64,000 bases of DNA. It comes from Roseiarcus sp963820095. Its GTDB lineage: Bacteria; Pseudomonadota; Alphaproteobacteria; Rhizobiales; Beijerinckiaceae. Positions 1 through 10,527 of the stretch are shown piece by piece. The notes below the pieces were generated by a model, which saw only the letters and a list, made by a program, of their open reading frames with translations, was not told the origin of the DNA and made no database searches. How positions within the stretch are numbered: position 1 is the stretch's first letter; the number at the start of each line of letters is the position of its first letter. The position numbers and the translations under genes were made by a program. Location of the stretch: contig CAWFZA010000018.1 in assembly GCA_963820095.1 (NCBI GenBank), positions 62,001 through 126,000 on the forward strand, given 5' to 3'.

Positions 1-100
1 GGAGAGCCCGATAGCCTGCGATAGGTAAGTTCTCTTTTTGTTCTGACGCCGCCTGTGCTAGTTTGCGCGAGGACCAATTCGTCATCCCCATGAAAGCCAA

Positions 101-2131
101 ATGAACGACCTTTTCGGCGCGAGAGCGCCCCAGCGCGGCAAGCCGGCGCCGATCAACGGCAAGTCCGGAACCCGCAATGGAACGCCGGACGAAGCGAACT
201 ACACCGCCGCCTCGATCGAAGTGCTCGAGGGGTTGGAACCGGTGCGCCGACGCCCCGGCATGTATATCGGCGGGACCGATTCCAACGCGCTTCACCACCT
301 CTTCGCCGAAGTGATCGACAATGCGATGGACGAAGCGGTGGCGGGCCACGCGACCTTCATTGAGGTCAATCTCGAAGAGAGCGGCTATCTGAGCGTCACC
401 GACAACGGCCGGGGCATGCCAGTCGACCCGCACCCCAAATTTCCGAAGAAATCGGCGCTCGAAGTCATCATGACCATGCTGCACGCGGGCGGCAAGTTCG
501 ACAGCGGCGCCTATGAGACCTCGGGCGGTCTTCACGGGGTTGGCGTCTCGGTGGTGAATGCGTTGTCCGAGAAGCTCGAAGTCGAGGTCGCCCGCGGCCA
601 GACGCTTTATCGGCAGACCTTCGCAAGGGGCAAGCCGACGAGCGGGCTCACAATCGTCGGCAAGACGCTCAATCGCCGCGGCACGAAGGTGCGCTTCCTG
701 CCCGATCCGCAGATCTTCGGCGCTCAGGCGCGCTTCGACCCCGCGCGCGTGTTCAAGATGGCCCGCTCGAAGGCCTATCTGTTCGGAGGCGTCGAGATCC
801 GATGGCGTTGTGCGCCTTCGCTCATCAGCGAGGCTTCGAAAGTCCCGGCGGAAGCCACATTTCATTTCCCGGGCGGCCTTCGGGACTATCTGGCGGCCGA
901 TATCGAGGGACAGGAGCTGGTCGCCGACCAGGTTTTCACCGGCCGGGTCGACAAAGCAGGCAAGCATGGTTCGGTCGAATGGGCGATCGCCTGGCTCGCA
1001 GGCGAAGACGGTTTCGTCCACTCCTACTGCAACACCATCCCCACGTCCGATGGCGGGACGCATGAAGCGGGCCTTCGCACCGCCTTGTTGCGTGGGCTGA
1101 AGGATCACGCCGACCGCATCGGCCAGGGCAAACGTGCTGCGGCGCTGACGACCGACGACGTCATGGTGAGCTGCGCCGCGTTGATCTCCGTCTTTATCCG
1201 TGAACCCGAATTCCAGGGGCAGAACAAAGGCCGCCTGCAAACGGCCGAAGCCGCGCGATTGGTCGACGGCGTGCTTCGCGACGCATTCGACCACTGGCTT
1301 GCGGCGGCGCCAAGCCAGGCGGCCAAGCTTCTTGACTGGGGAATCGAGCGCGCCGAGGAACGCGTCCGCCGCCGCATGGAGAAGGAGGTCGCTCGCAAGA
1401 CCGCCGTGCGAAAGCTCCGACTTCCGGGCAAGCTGGCCGATTGCACCAATTCTTCGGCGCAAGGCTCTGAACTGTTTATCGTCGAGGGCGATTCCGCGGG
1501 CGGTTCCGCCAAGCAGGCGCGGGATCGCGCGTCGCAGGCTGTGCTGCCGCTCAGGGGCAAGATTCTCAACGTCGCCTCGGCGGCTCGCGATAAGCTCGCG
1601 CAAAATCAGCAGCTTTCGGATCTCATGCAGGCGCTCGGCGCGGGTTCCGGCTCTCACTACCGCTCGTCCGATCTCCGCTACGACAAGATCATCATCATGA
1701 CCGATGCGGACGTCGACGGCGCTCATATCGCCTCGCTTCTAATCACCTTCTTCTACCGGCAAACGCCGAAACTGATTGAGGAAGGGCACCTTTATCTCGC
1801 CGTTCCGCCGCTTTACCGGCTGACCCAGGGAGCGCGCTCTCTCTACGCCCGCGACGACGCCCACAAAGAGGAATTGCTGAAGTCGGGGTTCACCGGCCGT
1901 GGCGCGATCGAAGTCAGCCGCTTCAAGGGATTAGGCGAAATGCCGATGCGCGATTTGCGCGACACGACCATGGACCCGGCGAAGCGCACCCTGCTGCGCG
2001 TCGCGATCGCCGCAGACGAGAACGAGGCGACGGCCGACGCGGTGGAGCGCCTCATGGGCGCAAAACCAGAGGCGCGCTTCGCTTTCATCCAGGAGCGCGC
2101 GCCAAAATCGCTCGATCTCGTGGACGTATAG
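101..2131 (+). CDS. parE: DNA topoisomerase IV subunit B
   Basis: The ATPase subunit of topoisomerase IV, which decatenates daughter chromosomes together with ParC. The 676-residue length is normal. The GHKL ATPase fold shows the N-box (E70, N74), DNGRGMP at 101-107 and the ATP lid GGLHGVGVSVV at 142-152. The Toprim domain follows with EGDSAGG near 462 and the metal-binding DADVDGAH near 535. The start gives a short basic, Gly/Pro-rich leader before the conserved RRRPGMYIGG, as is common in Hyphomicrobiales. The next gene lies more than 500 bases downstream, so it appears to be monocistronic. Its partner parC ends the window on the opposite strand. GyrB is the alternative, but the length and the IEVLEGLEPVRRRPGMYIGG form fit ParE. 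Confidence 0.96.
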   Translation: MNDLFGARAPQRGKPAPINGKSGTRNGTPDEANYTAASIEVLEGLEPVRRRPGMYIGGTDSNALHHLFAEVIDNAMDEAVAGHATFIEVNLEESGYLSVTDNGRGMPVDPHPKFPKKSALEVIMTMLHAGGKFDSGAYETSGGLHGVGVSVVNALSEKLEVEVARGQTLYRQTFARGKPTSGLTIVGKTLNRRGTKVRFLPDPQIFGAQARFDPARVFKMARSKAYLFGGVEIRWRCAPSLISEASKVPAEATFHFPGGLRDYLAADIEGQELVADQVFTGRVDKAGKHGSVEWAIAWLAGEDGFVHSYCNTIPTSDGGTHEAGLRTALLRGLKDHADRIGQGKRAAALTTDDVMVSCAALISVFIREPEFQGQNKGRLQTAEAARLVDGVLRDAFDHWLAAAPSQAAKLLDWGIERAEERVRRRMEKEVARKTAVRKLRLPGKLADCTNSSAQGSELFIVEGDSAGGSAKQARDRASQAVLPLRGKILNVASAARDKLAQNQQLSDLMQALGAGSGSHYRSSDLRYDKIIIMTDADVDGAHIASLLITFFYRQTPKLIEEGHLYLAVPPLYRLTQGARSLYARDDAHKEELLKSGFTGRGAIEVSRFKGLGEMPMRDLRDTTMDPAKRTLLRVAIAADENEATADAVERLMGAKPEARFAFIQERAPKSLDLVDV

Positions 2132-2687
2132 CCTCGTGGACTTGTAGCCCCTGCCGCCTTTTGGCGTACGCGCTAAACTGGATTTGTCTTGCCTTGAAGC
2201 GGCCCCGCGGTCGTGTTCAGCTCAAACCTTCGGCGACCGCCGGTCTTTCCTGGAGGTTACGTGCCGCTTACAACGTTCGCTCCGGAATAAATCACTCGAT
2301 ACGAGTGGTTAAATGAACAAATAGTTTACGCGCTCTCTTGGACTGTCTGGCAACCGCGCCAAAAGTACGCTATCTTCTGCGCGCAAGGTCCGGTATTGGC
2401 CTAGCGGGCTTGTGATGATGCGGGCGCTACATTTTACTTTTATGCCGGTGGCGGAGGGCTGTTCGCCAACCGTAGCGCGTCACTGCGCTCGACGTCATTC
2501 CGCGTCGAGTCTGCCGACCGAGGGGTTTTGCCCTTGAGTTGGTCGACAGACAGCCGGATCGCGCCTTCAATCGAAGAAGATTGTTTAGACGAGATGTCGC
2601 GTCGGAGTTCGCTGGCTGTCCAGCGGACCGCGAGGGGCAGCGGCGCCCTCCGGGCGATTGGGCTTTGGGTGGAGATTTGGAACTAAT
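2132..2687. other. Intergenic region / probable long csp leader
   Basis: A 556-base gap between parE and the cold-shock gene with no convincing reading frame. Base composition is mixed, with an A/T-rich stretch around 2290-2330. A good ribosome-binding stretch (TGGAGA) sits about 15 bases before the ATG at 2688. Long structured 5' leaders are known for cspA-type genes, so part of this may be a transcribed leader. I could not define a promoter. Confidence 0.35.
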
Positions 2688-3356
2688 ATGAGCAAGGGTA
2701 AGGACTTTAGGGCGCCTCGCAAGCGCGGGTTCGACGATGATGGGCCGATGCCTTACGAGTCAAGGCCTCGCCCGTCTCGAAGCTATGGGGGCAGTCCAGA
2801 CGGGGGCGGTTTCGGAGGCTCCCCCATGGGCGGCGCCTCCGCGCCGGTCGATTCGGGAGCCCCGCCGGTCGACGCGGTGGTGAAATGGTTCAAGGCGGAC
2901 AAGGGCTACGGATTCGTCGAGCTGGCCGGCGGCCAGGGCGACGCCTTCCTGCATGCCAACGCTTTGCATGCGGCCGGCCACGAAATGGTTCCTTCGGGCG
3001 CCAAATTGCGGGTCCAGGTCGGCGCGGGCGCCAAGGGCGCGCAGGTGACGCGGGTGCTCGAAGTCGATGCGACGGGCGTCGTCGAGCGTCCACAAAGGCC
3101 TTCCAGCGACGGTCTTCGGCCCCGCCGGGTCGCCCCTGATCCATCCACCGCGGTCTCGGTCACCGGGAAGGTAAAATGGTTTGACGACGCCAAGGGGTTT
3201 GGCTTCGTCGCCAGCGAGGATGGCGGCAAGGACGTCTTCGTTCATATCTCCGTCCTCGGGCACGCCGGCATTTCGCATTTGGCCGAAGGTCAGCAAGTGA
3301 CGATGAGAGTCGTGGACACGCCCAAAGGCCGCGAGGCGATTTCGCTGTCCCTCTAA
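2688..3356 (+). CDS. Two-domain cold-shock protein
   Basis: A 222-residue nucleic-acid-binding protein with two cold-shock domains, expected to act as an RNA chaperone or transcription antiterminator. The RNP1-type motifs are visible twice: VKWFKADKGYGFVEL near residue 65 and VKWFDDAKGFGFV near 162. A basic, Gly-rich, probably disordered N-terminal segment (residues 1-55) and a linker rich in Arg and Pro surround the first domain. The double-CSD form is usual in alphaproteobacteria. I chose ATG 2688 over an in-frame TTG at 2658 because GGAGA lies at a fair distance and the sequence MSKGKDFRAPRKRG is a typical start. A clear intrinsic terminator follows. Confidence 0.9.
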   Translation: MSKGKDFRAPRKRGFDDDGPMPYESRPRPSRSYGGSPDGGGFGGSPMGGASAPVDSGAPPVDAVVKWFKADKGYGFVELAGGQGDAFLHANALHAAGHEMVPSGAKLRVQVGAGAKGAQVTRVLEVDATGVVERPQRPSSDGLRPRRVAPDPSTAVSVTGKVKWFDDAKGFGFVASEDGGKDVFVHISVLGHAGISHLAEGQQVTMRVVDTPKGREAISLSL

Positions 3357-3380
3357 GCCGACCCCCCGAGCATAAAGGAG

Positions 3381-3405
3381 GGAGCGCTTCTTTGGCGCTC
3401 CTTTT
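3381..3405 (+). terminator. Intrinsic terminator of the cold-shock gene
   Basis: Perfect 7-bp stem GGAGCGC / GCGCTCC (3381-3387 with 3395-3401), loop TTCTTTG, followed directly by TTTT. It lies 25 bases after the stop codon. Confidence 0.85.
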
Positions 3406-3452
3406 GGCGTCCAATAGTCCTCTTGTTCGACTCCAGACTGTTGGCCTCGCTC

Positions 3453-4290
3453 ATGCAGCCTTCCCGTGACATTCGCCGCCTGATCGAGATCATGGCGGCG
3501 CTCCGCGATCCTGTTCGCGGTTGCCCGTGGGACGTCGAGCAGACCTTCGTCTCGATCGCGCCGTTCACCGTCGAGGAGGCTTACGAGGTCGCCGACGCGA
3601 TTGAGCGCGGTTCGACCGAAGATCTGCGCGAGGAGCTCGGAGACCTTTTGCTGCAGGTGGTCTTTCACGCCCGCATGGCGGAAGAGGCAGGCCTGTTTGA
3701 TTTCGGCGGAGTCGTCGAGGCCATCACCGCCAAGCTCGTTCGCCGCCATCCCCACGTCTTCGGCGAGGCTGGAGCGGTCAGTTCCGACGAAGTGAAGGGG
3801 CTGTGGGCGCCGCATCAAGGCCGAGGAGAAACGTGCGAAGCTCGCTTCGGGGCCGAATGGCGGGCGGCCTCAAGGAACGAAGTCGGGCGCGCTCGATGGA
3901 GTTCCGCTAGCCCTGCCGGCGCTTTCCCGAGCGATGAAATTGCAGGAGAAGGCCGGGAAGGTCGGTTTCGACTGGAACGATGTCCGCGCGGTCCTCGCGA
4001 AGATCAGGGAGGAGCTCGGCGAGGTTGAGGCGGAGATCCTGGGGGGATCGGCCCAGGCGGTGCCGGGCGAGGTGGGCGACGTCTTGTTCGCGGCCGTAAA
4101 CCTTGCACGCCATCTCAAGGTCGATCCCGAGGCGGCCTTGCGCGGCGCCAACGCCAAATTCGAACGGCGCTTCGCTCATATCGAGGACCGCTTGGCTGAA
4201 GCCGGCCAGACCCCGGAAAGGTCCAGTCTCGCCGAAATGGAGCAGCTTTGGGACGAGGCGAAGGCCCAGGAGCGGCTCACCGGCAAATAA
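3453..4290 (+). CDS. mazG: Nucleoside triphosphate pyrophosphohydrolase MazG (frameshifted)
   Basis: Hydrolyses NTPs to NMP and pyrophosphate. Two MazG domains are visible. The N-terminal half has GCPWD, the EEAYEV and REELGDLLLQVVFHARMAEE helices with the metal-binding E-x2-E...E-x2-D pattern, and RHPHVF. The C-terminal half has KVGFDW, REELGEVEAEI and VGDVLFAAVNLARHL. The two halves are in different frames. Deleting one C near 3804-3812 (GCGCCGC to GCGCGC) restores LWARIKAEEKRAK and joins them without stops. The start could also be the TTG at 3423; ATG 3453 gives the usual MQPSRDIRRL beginning. It is convergent with the YihY gene. Confidence 0.88.
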
Positions 4291-4355
4291 GCAGCGCGGT
4301 TGCCGCCAGAACGCATCAAGGCGCTGAAGGACTGCCGACTGGCCCAGATAAAGGG

Positions 4356-5572
4356 CTACCGCGCCGCCCCGATCGTGTCGGCCATCACCGCGCCGCGCTC
4401 GCCCAATGGCTTTGTCGGCGCCGACCGTCGAATCGTGCGCGGTCTGATGCTCGATCTCGGCGTTGAGCTCGCCGCCGAGCAGAATCACGATGGCCGAGAT
4501 CCACATCCACATCATCATGCCGACCGCCGCGCCCAAGCGACCCATATGTGGCGTTGTAAGCGCCGAAATGAGCGATGTACCAGGAAAAGAGAACCGAGGT
4601 GATGAGCCATGCGACGGCTGCGGTGACGCTGCCGACCGAAAGCCATTGCCAGCGCGCTTCGGTGCGGCTTGGCCCATAGCGATAGATCGCGGCCAAGGCG
4701 ACGGTCGCCAGGACCAGGAGCAGCGGCCAACGCAGAACGGCGATAGCAACGCCCAGGAAAGACGAAAGGCCGATGGCGGAGAAGACGATCGGAGCAATCA
4801 CCACCGCGGCGAGGGCGACGATGAGAGATAGAATCGCGACCAGGGTAAAAAGGAGGGAGAGAAGGTTCAGCTTCAGGAAGCTTCGTTTTTCCTTCTCGTC
4901 ATAGACGACGTTGAGCGCATCGATGATCGCCTTCATGCCGGCGTTGGCGCTCCACAGCGCGACGACGAGTCCGGTTATGAAGCCGAGACCGAGCTTTGCA
5001 TCGCTTTTTGCCACAAGCCGCGTGATCTGTTCGTGAAGGATGTCGACTGCGCCGGCGGGCAAAACGCCTGCGGCCAACGAAAGATGGGAGTCGATCGTCC
5101 GGGCATCCGCGATCAATCCGTAAAGCGACACGAACGCCGCAATTGCGGGAAAGATCGCCAACAGCGAATAGAAGGCGACCCCAGCCGCGACAGAAAGCAG
5201 TCGATTGTCGTTGAAGCTGGCGTAGACGCGCCAAAGGATATCCTTCCAGCCTGCCCAGGGAATCTCCCACGGCGCCACGGCGTGTCTTCCCCTTCCCTGC
5301 TCCTTCGCGCGGTGCAATTGCGCGGAAATCGGCTGGTCGTTTTCGACCTGCTCCCTCGGCCTCTTTTCCGGGTCGACGGGGGTCGCCGAAGCAGATTCGC
5401 TTTGAGTTTTGCTGATCTCATCAGGTGGCGGATAGGGTCTCCGATGCGGCTTGCGGACCGCCTCGTAGCTCTTGCTACCGCGCGCCCGCTCCGGCTCTTT
5501 GCGGCGCACCGCGGCGATGGCGGCCAGACCTCCGTAGACCAAAAGCGACCATATCCTGCTGTGCTCCGCCAT
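4356..5572 (-). CDS. YihY/virulence factor BrkB family membrane protein (two frameshifts)
   Basis: A polytopic inner-membrane protein of the YihY family (once misnamed ribonuclease BN); its transport role is not settled. The family signature FYSLLAIFPAIAAFVSLYGL lies near residues 135-155, and about six hydrophobic segments follow up to YNATYGSLG. A cytoplasmic N-terminal extension of about 110 charged residues precedes it. The C-terminus is broken twice: an extra G at about 4532-4534 and another at about 4402-4404, both in a GCCCAA context on the plus strand. Removing them restores GAAVGMMMWMW, LLGGELNAEIEHQTA and the usual end GERGAVMADTIGAAR. Convergent with mazG. Confidence 0.85.
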
Positions 5573-5763
5573 TGTCTTGTCCCGCTCGTCCTGGATCCAG
5601 ACCGCTCAGGCCGGGCACAAACAAATCCTGGAAGAAGGCGCCTTGTTCCCTCTCGCGGAGCGATGGCGATAACGCCTATGAAGCCGGCAGCCGCTGAAGC
5701 AGGAACTGCGACGGTCCTTGGAGCGTTTGGCTAAGAATTCGTGGGAAAGATCGCGGGGGACCC

Positions 5764-7495
5764 ATGTACATCAGCTGCCTGGCGACCGACTATGACGGCA
5801 CGCTTGCGCACGACGGCATTGTCGATGATGCAACCGCCGACGCGCTCATCGCCTTCAGGCGATCCGGCAGGAGGCTTCTTCTCGTCACGGGCCGCGAGCT
5901 GCCCGATCTGACCCGCGTCTTCTCCAGGATTGATCTCTTCGACCGTATCGTCGCGGAGAACGGAGCGCTGCTCTTCGACCCCGCGACAAAAAAAGAAACC
6001 CCGCTCGGCCCCGAGCCCTCGCCGGAGCTGGTGGAGACGCTGCGCAAGAAGGGCGTCACGCCGCTCTCCGTCGGGCCGCTCCATTGTCGCGACCTGGGAG
6101 CCAAACGAGAAGCTGGTTCTCGAGGCGATCCGCGAACACGGGCTTGAGCTGCAAATCGTGTTCAACAAGGGAGCGGTCATGGTGCTGCCTGCCCGGCGTC
6201 AACAAGGCCAGCGGCTTACAGGCGGCGCTCGACGACCTGGGCCTCTCTGCGCACAACGTCGTGTCGGTCGGCGACGCCGAGAACGACCACGCGTTCCTGC
6301 AGGCGAGCGGCTACGCCGTCGCGGTCGCCAATGCTTTGCCAGCGATCAAGGATGAAGCCGATCTCATCACCAAAGGCGCGCGCGGCGCCGGCGTCGCGGA
6401 ACTGATCGAGGCGGTGCTCAAGGACGACGTCGAGGCGTTTCGCTCGAGCGAGACCCACAATAGCGTCGAGGTCGGCGTCGATCGCCGATGGTCGCCCAAT
6501 CGTTATTCGGCCCCATGGAGGCTCGACGCTCATCTGCGGCCCGTCCGGCGGCGGCAAATCGACGGTTGCGACGGCGTTGCTGGAGCGAATCGTCGACGAT
6601 GGCTACCAGATCTGCGTCTTCGATCCTGAAGGCGACTATGCCGAGTTTCGTTCGGGCGTCGTGTTCGGCGACGCGAAGTCGCCGCCGCAGCTCACCGAGG
6701 TCGTCAAATTGCTGGAGCGACCGGACGACAGCTTCGTGATCAATATGCTTTCCGTGCCGCTCGAGGATCGGCCGGCGCTCTCTCGTCTGATTTCATTTCG
6801 GCCATCGCCAATCTGCGCGCCAAGATTGGGCGCCCGCACTGGGTCTTGATGGATGAAGCGCACCATCTCTTGCCCGCCGAGCGCGACGTGAGCGCGACCG
6901 CGTCGCTCGAATCGCTTCCCCCGGTCATTCTCGTGACCGTCGATCCCGCGACATTGGCGGTCGACGCGCTAGACAAGGTCGATGACATCATTCGCTGTCG
7001 GCGACAAGGCCGCGGAAGCGATCGCCGGTTTTGCCAGGCGCTGTCGATCCCCGCGCCTGAGCCTGCCGGAAGCGGCGCCCGAGCAAAGGGCGAGGCTTTG
7101 TTCTGGCGAAGAAGCGCCGGCCGCGAAGCGCAAATCATGAAGTCTCACGCGCCGGCCGAGAAAGCCGAGCGCCACATCCGGAAATACGCTGAAGGATCGC
7201 TCGGCGAGGACAAGAGCTTCTATTTCCGCGGTCCGGCGAACGCCCTCAAGCTGCGGGCGCAGAACCTGACCCTATTCATGCAGATGGCGGACGGGGTGGA
7301 TGACGAAACGTGGCTCCACCATCTTCAGGTCGCACGACTACTCGCGCTGGATTCGTGAGGCGATCAAGGACGACGAACTGGCGGATGAGCTTGAGCAGAT
7401 CGAGGGTCAGCCCAAGCGCAGATCCGAAAGCGACCCGACGCTCGGTGCGAGAGGCGATCGAGCGCAAGTACACGGCGCCCGCGTCCGCGCGATAG
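5764..7495 (+). CDS. HAD-IIB phosphatase fused to a HerA-like P-loop ATPase (many frameshifts)
   Basis: Read with frames restored this is one protein of about 575 residues. Residues 1-225 are a HAD hydrolase of the Cof/TA0175 type: DYDGT (motif I), LLVTGRE (motif II), the Lys of VNKASGL and GDAENDHAFL (motif IV). Then comes a DUF87/HerA-like ATPase with Walker A GPSGGGKST near 6540-6565, the sequence FDPEGDYAEF and a Walker B HWVLMDEAHHLLP near 6837-6872. The C-terminal segment has HIRKYAEGSLGEDKSFYFRG, RAQNLTLFMQMADG and SHDYSRWIREAIKDDELA. I find at least eight shifts, near 6080, 6200, 6497, 6785, 6990, 7045, 7330 and 7445, with no stops in the restored frame. Similar HAD-ATPase proteins exist in Hyphomicrobiales, but their function is unknown to me. 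Convergent with recO. Confidence 0.75.
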
Positions 7496-7593
7496 GGAGC
7501 AGATTGCGTTTAGGTCGACGCGAATTGTAGCCGCGCTGCATAAGGCCAGTCGAAAGACAAACCCAACCGCAGCTTGGCCAGCCGGGGACGCGG

Positions 7594-8339
7594 CTAGCCT
7601 TCGCCTGACCTACCCTGCCTCGCGGCCTTGAGAAAAGCAGCCCGCGAGTCCGGCAGTGGCTCCCCATGCAGCGCGAACAGGTCGCGGGCGAGAAAGAACC
7701 CCGTCAGGCGGAACCCGTCGGCGATCTCCTGAGCGCTCGGAGGCGCTTCGAAAGGCCCGTCTTCGCGCAGGAATGGGGGCAGCGGCATGCAGCCGATCGC
7801 GCCACGGCGCTCCGGCCTCGGCGCTCACCGCCCGCCCGGACTTCGGCGAGACGTAAATGAGATCATCGGTCACGCCGGTCGCGGCGCAGCAGGAAAGGTC
7901 GAGCCGGAACCCACACTCGGCCAGGATCTGCGCTTCGAACCGGGCGACGAGCGTCGGCGCAAGCGCGCCGTCGTCGAGGGCGTCCGCGATGAGGCTCGCC
8001 GCCTCGTAAACCGCCTCATGAGGATCGCGCTCGGGCAGCACCCGCACCAGCGCGGCAAGATAGTTGACGTCCGGCGAGCGCCAGCGCGCTCCCCATCAGT
8101 CTTCCCGCTCGGAGCGACAGAGGCTCGACGGCGTAGGACCCGAGATGTTCGTCGAGCCGGGCGCGCCAGACGAGGCCGATCGTGTTGCCGAGCTGGAGCG
8201 TCGCGCGCAGCCGCGCCGAGCGCCCGCCGCGCACGAGGCCGAGATGGCGGCCATGCGCGCGGGTCAGCGCCTCGACGATGACTGAAGCCTCGCCGTGCCG
8301 GCGGACGCCGATGATGAGACCCTCGTCGCGCCATTCCAC
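7594..8339 (-). CDS. recO: DNA repair protein RecO (two frameshifts)
   Basis: RecO loads RecA with RecR in the RecF pathway. The restored product of about 248 residues has the family length. The N-terminal OB fold starts MEWRDEGLIIGVRRHGEAS, with RGGRS and LQLGNTIGLVWRARLDEHLG. The C-terminal helical part has RFEAQILAECGFRLDLSCCAATG, DLIYVSPKSGRAVS and FLARDLFALHG. The shifts lie near 8075-8090 and near 7797. The start is GTG at 8339, chosen because translation from there matches the family N-terminus. The stop of the upstream MFS gene is only 12 bases away, so the two are probably co-transcribed. Confidence 0.85.
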
Positions 8340-8350
8340 GGGCGAGCCCC

Positions 8351-9641
8351 TTAAGCAGCGCGAAGATGCGCCGGCGGCGGCACGCGCGCGAGCTTCAAGG
8401 CGATAATGAGCGCGAGCGCGGACAACCCGCCGACAAAGGCGGCTTCTCCCGGCCAAGCGGCGAGCGAGAAGACCCAGCCGCCGATCGAGCCCGCCAAACT
8501 CGAGCCCAGCGTAATAGAAGAACAGATAGAGCGCGCTCGCCTGCGCCTTGCCCGTCTCGGCCCTCAAGCCGACCCAGCTCGAAGCAATCGAATGGCCGCC
8601 GAAGAACCCGATCGTCACAACGCCGACGCCGAGGATTATGAGCCACAAATTGTCGGGCAAGGTCATGAGGACCCCGATCGGCATGAAGGCGATGGCGACG
8701 CCGATCGTGCGTCGCCGGCCGTAGCGACCGGCGAGCTCGCCGGTCACAGTCGAGCTCACCGCGCCGATCAGATAGATCGAGTACACAAGGCCGACCACTG
8801 CCGGGCTCAGCGAAAAGGGCGGCGCCTCCAGGCGAAAGCCGATGTAATTGTAAGTGGCGACGAAGGCGCCCATCAGCAGGAAGCCCATCGCGAACAGATA
8901 CCTGAGACCCGGATCGCGGAAATGCATGTGAAGCGCCGGGAGGAGCGCGACCGCTTGCGCTTTCGCCGGAAGCCGCCGCTCCTTCGGCAAGGCGAAGGCG
9001 AACACGGCGGCGCAGCCAAGGGAGATAAGGCCGACAAGGGCGACCGCGCCCCGCCAACCGCCGACATCAGCGACGCCGGCGCTCGCCAACCGCCCGCCCA
9101 TGCCGCCCACCGTGTTGCCGGCGATATAGAGGCCCATCGCGAGCCCGACGGCCGAGCGATCCACCTCCTCGACGAGATAAGCCATCGCGACGGCCGGAAC
9201 GCCGGAGAGCGCAAGGCCAGTCAGCGCACGAAGCGCGACCAGGGTCGTCCAGTTCGGCGCAAAGGAAGTCGCGAGCGTCGCCGCCCCGGCGGCGGCCAGC
9301 GACGCCGTCATCACCGCTTTGCGTCCGAGCGCGTCGGACAATGTCCCGGAGAAAACCATGGCAACCGCCAAGGCGCCGGTCGCCGCGGACAAGGAGAGGC
9401 TCGCAGCAGCGGGAGAAATTGAGAAGGCTCGGGTGAAGCTCGGCAGCAGCGGCTGGACGCAATAGAGCATCGCGAATGTGGCGAAGCTGCCGAGAAATAG
9501 GGCAGAGTTCACACGCCAGAACCGGCCGCGGCGGCGCGCGTTCAAGGGCGGATTGTCGGCAGGCCTCGCGACTTTCAAGATCGTGGGGTTCGACGACACG
9601 CGCGGCAGCCTTTCCGCTGGCAAGAGCGAAAGGCAAGACAA
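8351..9641 (-). CDS. MFS transporter, AraJ/YnfM-like (C-terminal frameshift)
   Basis: A 12-helix major facilitator, probably an efflux pump. It shows the motif A loop GTLSDALGRKAVM after TM2, and a second GELAGRYGRRRTIG in the central half. The helices run from VNSALFLGSFATFAMLYCVQ to YLFFYYAG. An extra G at about 8500 (GCTGGGCTCG, expected GCTGGCTCG) throws the last helix out of frame; removing it gives SSLAGSIGGWVFSLAAWPGE and an end in LARVPPPAHLRAA at 8351. Uncorrected, the frame runs on into recO. The start at 9641 is uncertain; ATG codons further in are possible. The substrate cannot be told. Confidence 0.8.
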
Positions 9642-9654
9642 TTCGAGCTAGGCC

Positions 9655-10425
9655 CTACTCCTTGCCCATGACCTCCAGCACTTGTTCAAGCGGCGCCGAA
9701 GAGGGACGAAACACGCCTGTATAGGGACTGCTGAGGTCGAGGATCATGTAGACCGAAGTCGAAACCGCGATGGCGCCGACCAAGACCACGACGACCGACA
9801 TCATATGGCCTTTGGACATCAGCCCGAAGCCGCAAAAGAGCGCCATGGCCCATCCGACCACGATCAGGATGAGCGGATACGAAACCGGATTGGTCAATGC
9901 GAAGGACATCTGCAACCGCGCCTGACCGATCGCCTCGACGACGGAATTCGCAATCGCGAGCGCCTGCTTTTGGGCGTCGGTTGAAGGATTGAGGCTTGCT
10001 AGGTCTCCCTCCTCCTTTCGAAGCCCTCGCACGGCCGCGGCGAAGTTCTCCGCAATGAAATCCTTGTCGCTTTCCCTCTCTCCCCAAACGTCGTCGATGG
10101 CCTGCCCGACCGCCGTGCGCAAGCGAGCGCGCTCGGGATTGGCGTCCGGTCCATAATCGGCCAGAGCGAGATCGAGCTGCAGCACCTTGGCGGCCAGGGT
10201 CTGGATCGCCGTGTTCTGCCCGGCATAGACCCCGTAAGCCGTCCAGATCAGTAGGCCCATGGTCAGCGCCGATAGCAGCGTGAGAAGGCCAACCACCGCG
10301 CCGATCATGTCACGCGGTCCCCCACTCGTGAAATGATCGGGCAGGAGGCGCTGAAGGATAAGACCGAGGACCCCGCCGCCAAAAATGGCGAGACCGGCGG
10401 CGACCGCAAAGCTTTCAGGTCTCAT
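9655..10425 (-). CDS. DUF4239-like membrane protein (copy 1)
   Basis: A 256-residue membrane protein with an N-terminal pair of hydrophobic segments (AAGLAIFGGGVLGLILQ; IGAVVGLLTLLSALTMGLLIWTAYGVYAGQ), a charged helical middle and a C-terminal pair (LILIVVGWAMALFCGFGLMS; VVVLVGAIAVSTSVYMILDLSSPYTG). This is the bestrophin-like DUF4239 layout; its role is unknown. A paralogue with the same architecture lies at 48503-49255. The ATG at 10425 is preferred because it begins immediately before the first membrane helix; an upstream in-frame start at 10515 would add 30 non-conserved residues. It sits between a GT4 gene and the MFS-recO pair on the same strand. Confidence 0.75.
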   Translation of the reverse strand: MRPESFAVAAGLAIFGGGVLGLILQRLLPDHFTSGGPRDMIGAVVGLLTLLSALTMGLLIWTAYGVYAGQNTAIQTLAAKVLQLDLALADYGPDANPERARLRTAVGQAIDDVWGERESDKDFIAENFAAAVRGLRKEEGDLASLNPSTDAQKQALAIANSVVEAIGQARLQMSFALTNPVSYPLILIVVGWAMALFCGFGLMSKGHMMSVVVVLVGAIAVSTSVYMILDLSSPYTGVFRPSSAPLEQVLEVMGKE

Positions 10426-10527
10426 TGGCCTCCCCGAGCCAGGCGCTTTTCGGCCAGTTACCGGTTGGCCGGTGCGAAGGCAACCGGACGAAGGAAATCG
10501 GCGCGCGAAAGTCATGCGTCTCAGGTC

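Noticed and set aside
8016..8339. MFS-RecO fusion protein
   Set aside because: The joined frame comes from one extra G near 8500. With it removed the MFS gene stops at 8351 and recO starts at 8339.
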